From Fusobacterium naviforme (GTDB taxonomy: Bacteria; Bacillota; Clostridia; Lachnospirales; Lachnospiraceae), in assembly GCA_003014445.1 (NCBI GenBank), contig PYGH01000005.1, positions 1 to 64,000 on the forward strand: a stretch of 64,000 nt of DNA. The letters are read 5' to 3'. The position numbers were made by a program, and so were the translations under genes. Positions 63,537 through 64,000 of the stretch are shown in pieces; the first letter of the stretch is position 1, and every line of letters starts with the position of its first letter. The notes under the pieces are model-generated. The model did not search any database and was not told where the DNA came from. It saw nothing but the letters and a program-made list of their open reading frames with translations.

Positions 63537-63893
63537 ATGAATTTCATAAGAACACGGGCTGCTATTATGTTAGCTCTGGCCCTTTCCATATCTCAGGCGC
63601 TTCCTGCGTTCGCGATGCACGCGGTGCTGGACAGCAGCAGCTATGTGCTCACCGAGACTGCGGAGGGCGTCACCTGCACAGGAACAGACGGCAAGCCGGT
63701 CACCGGATGGATCTCCGATAAAGACAGCAATCTCTATTACTTCAACAAGGGTGAGATGAATCACGGATGGGACAAAATCAAGGGTGAGTGGTACTACTTC
63801 GATCCCGATACGGGGATCCTTGCTACCAACACCAAGGTTCTGAACTATGATGTGGATGAGGATGGAAAGATGGTGAAGATTCACGAGTGGTGA
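63537..63893 (+). CDS. Small secreted protein with cell-wall-binding repeats
   Basis: A 118-residue protein with a signal peptide (residues 1-27, cut after AFAM or nearby). Two copies of the aromatic wall-binding repeat follow, with core patterns GWISDKDSNLYYFNKGEMNHGW and EWYYFDPDTGI split across residues 65-100. Choline-binding-type repeats of this kind attach proteins non-covalently to surface polymers. It lacks any catalytic domain. AAAGGAGGGG precedes the ATG. Its divergence from the glycan operon hints that it may bind the operon's polymer; this is inference. Confidence 0.85.
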   Translation: MNFIRTRAAIMLALALSISQALPAFAMHAVLDSSSYVLTETAEGVTCTGTDGKPVTGWISDKDSNLYYFNKGEMNHGWDKIKGEWYYFDPDTGILATNTKVLNYDVDEDGKMVKIHEW

Positions 63894-63925
63894 GTCTTCG
63901 GCTCTTCAGGAAAAGCTCTGATCAG

Positions 63926-63976
63926 AAAACTGTCGCCCTGAGTGCTTCCTTGCACCCGGGGCGACAGTTTTTTTGA
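63926..63976 (+). terminator. Rho-independent terminator of the small secreted protein gene
   Basis: AAACTGTCGCCC (63927-63938) pairs with GGGCGACAGTTT (63959-63970) around a 20-base loop and runs into a T-tract. It lies about 35 bases after the stop codon. Confidence 0.88.
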
Positions 63977-64000
63977 TGATCCAAAGCACTAGTGCCCCCG

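Overview
This 64-kb window looks like ordinary chromosome from a Gram-positive anaerobe of class Clostridia, most likely family Lachnospiraceae. The left edge carries the 5' end of a clostridial-type 16S rRNA gene. SCIFF peptide plus its radical-SAM maturase, a type III glutamine synthetase, long-form HPF and an LPXTG surface protein fit the same group. Coding DNA is GC-rich, which is high for the family; a Stomatobaculum-like oral Lachnospiraceae is my best guess, but genus is inference. Nearly all genes run on the minus strand.

Layout. 1-573: 16S 5' end, its leader and a near-consensus rrn promoter. 0.76-5.0 kb: a large sortase-anchored surface protein. 5.1-15.8 kb: informational and housekeeping genes (parC, parE, tRNA-Ser, ispD, tsaD, rnz, rimI, tsaB, tsaE, hom and an ACT-domain regulator). 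15.9-19.7 kb: secA-prfB. 19.7-21.1 kb: a short AT-rich island holding a truncated sigma-factor remnant and a small membrane protein. 21.1-25.4 kb: hpf, type III glutamine synthetase and thrC. 25.5-35.4 kb: an envelope-type cluster (TPM-domain protein, zinc-ribbon protein, ABC-2 transporter with a large auxiliary protein, and two adjacent two-component systems). 35.4-41.2 kb: metK, murA, an anchored 809-residue protein and a divergent TetR regulator. 41.3-50.4 kb: yajC-tgt, secDF, SCIFF maturase and SCIFF, a CNNM/CorC transporter, lspA and an HtrA protease. 50.6-63.4 kb: one long surface-glycan operon. 63.5-63.9 kb: a small secreted cell-wall-binding-repeat protein, divergent from that operon.

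How the parts work together. tsaD, tsaB and tsaE (with rimI inside the cluster) supply the t6A tRNA modification. secA, yajC and secDF are core export machinery. murA, lspA, htrA, the surface protein and the glycan operon all serve the envelope. The glycan operon has nine tightly packed genes read from one promoter at about 63.43 kb. It encodes a ThDP-dependent carboligase-like enzyme, an NAD-dependent sugar epimerase/dehydratase, a SAM methyltransferase of the sugar C-methyltransferase type, a secondary-alcohol-dehydrogenase-like enzyme, three family 2 glycosyltransferases, an initiating phosphoglycosyl transferase and a LytR-CpsA-Psr ligase.

The enzyme set at the head of this operon is the most interesting feature. 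The combination suggests a surface polymer carrying an unusual branched-chain sugar, possibly a two-carbon 1-hydroxyethyl branch made by acetyl transfer and then reduction. That product is inference. No CRISPR array, insertion sequence or prophage was seen.
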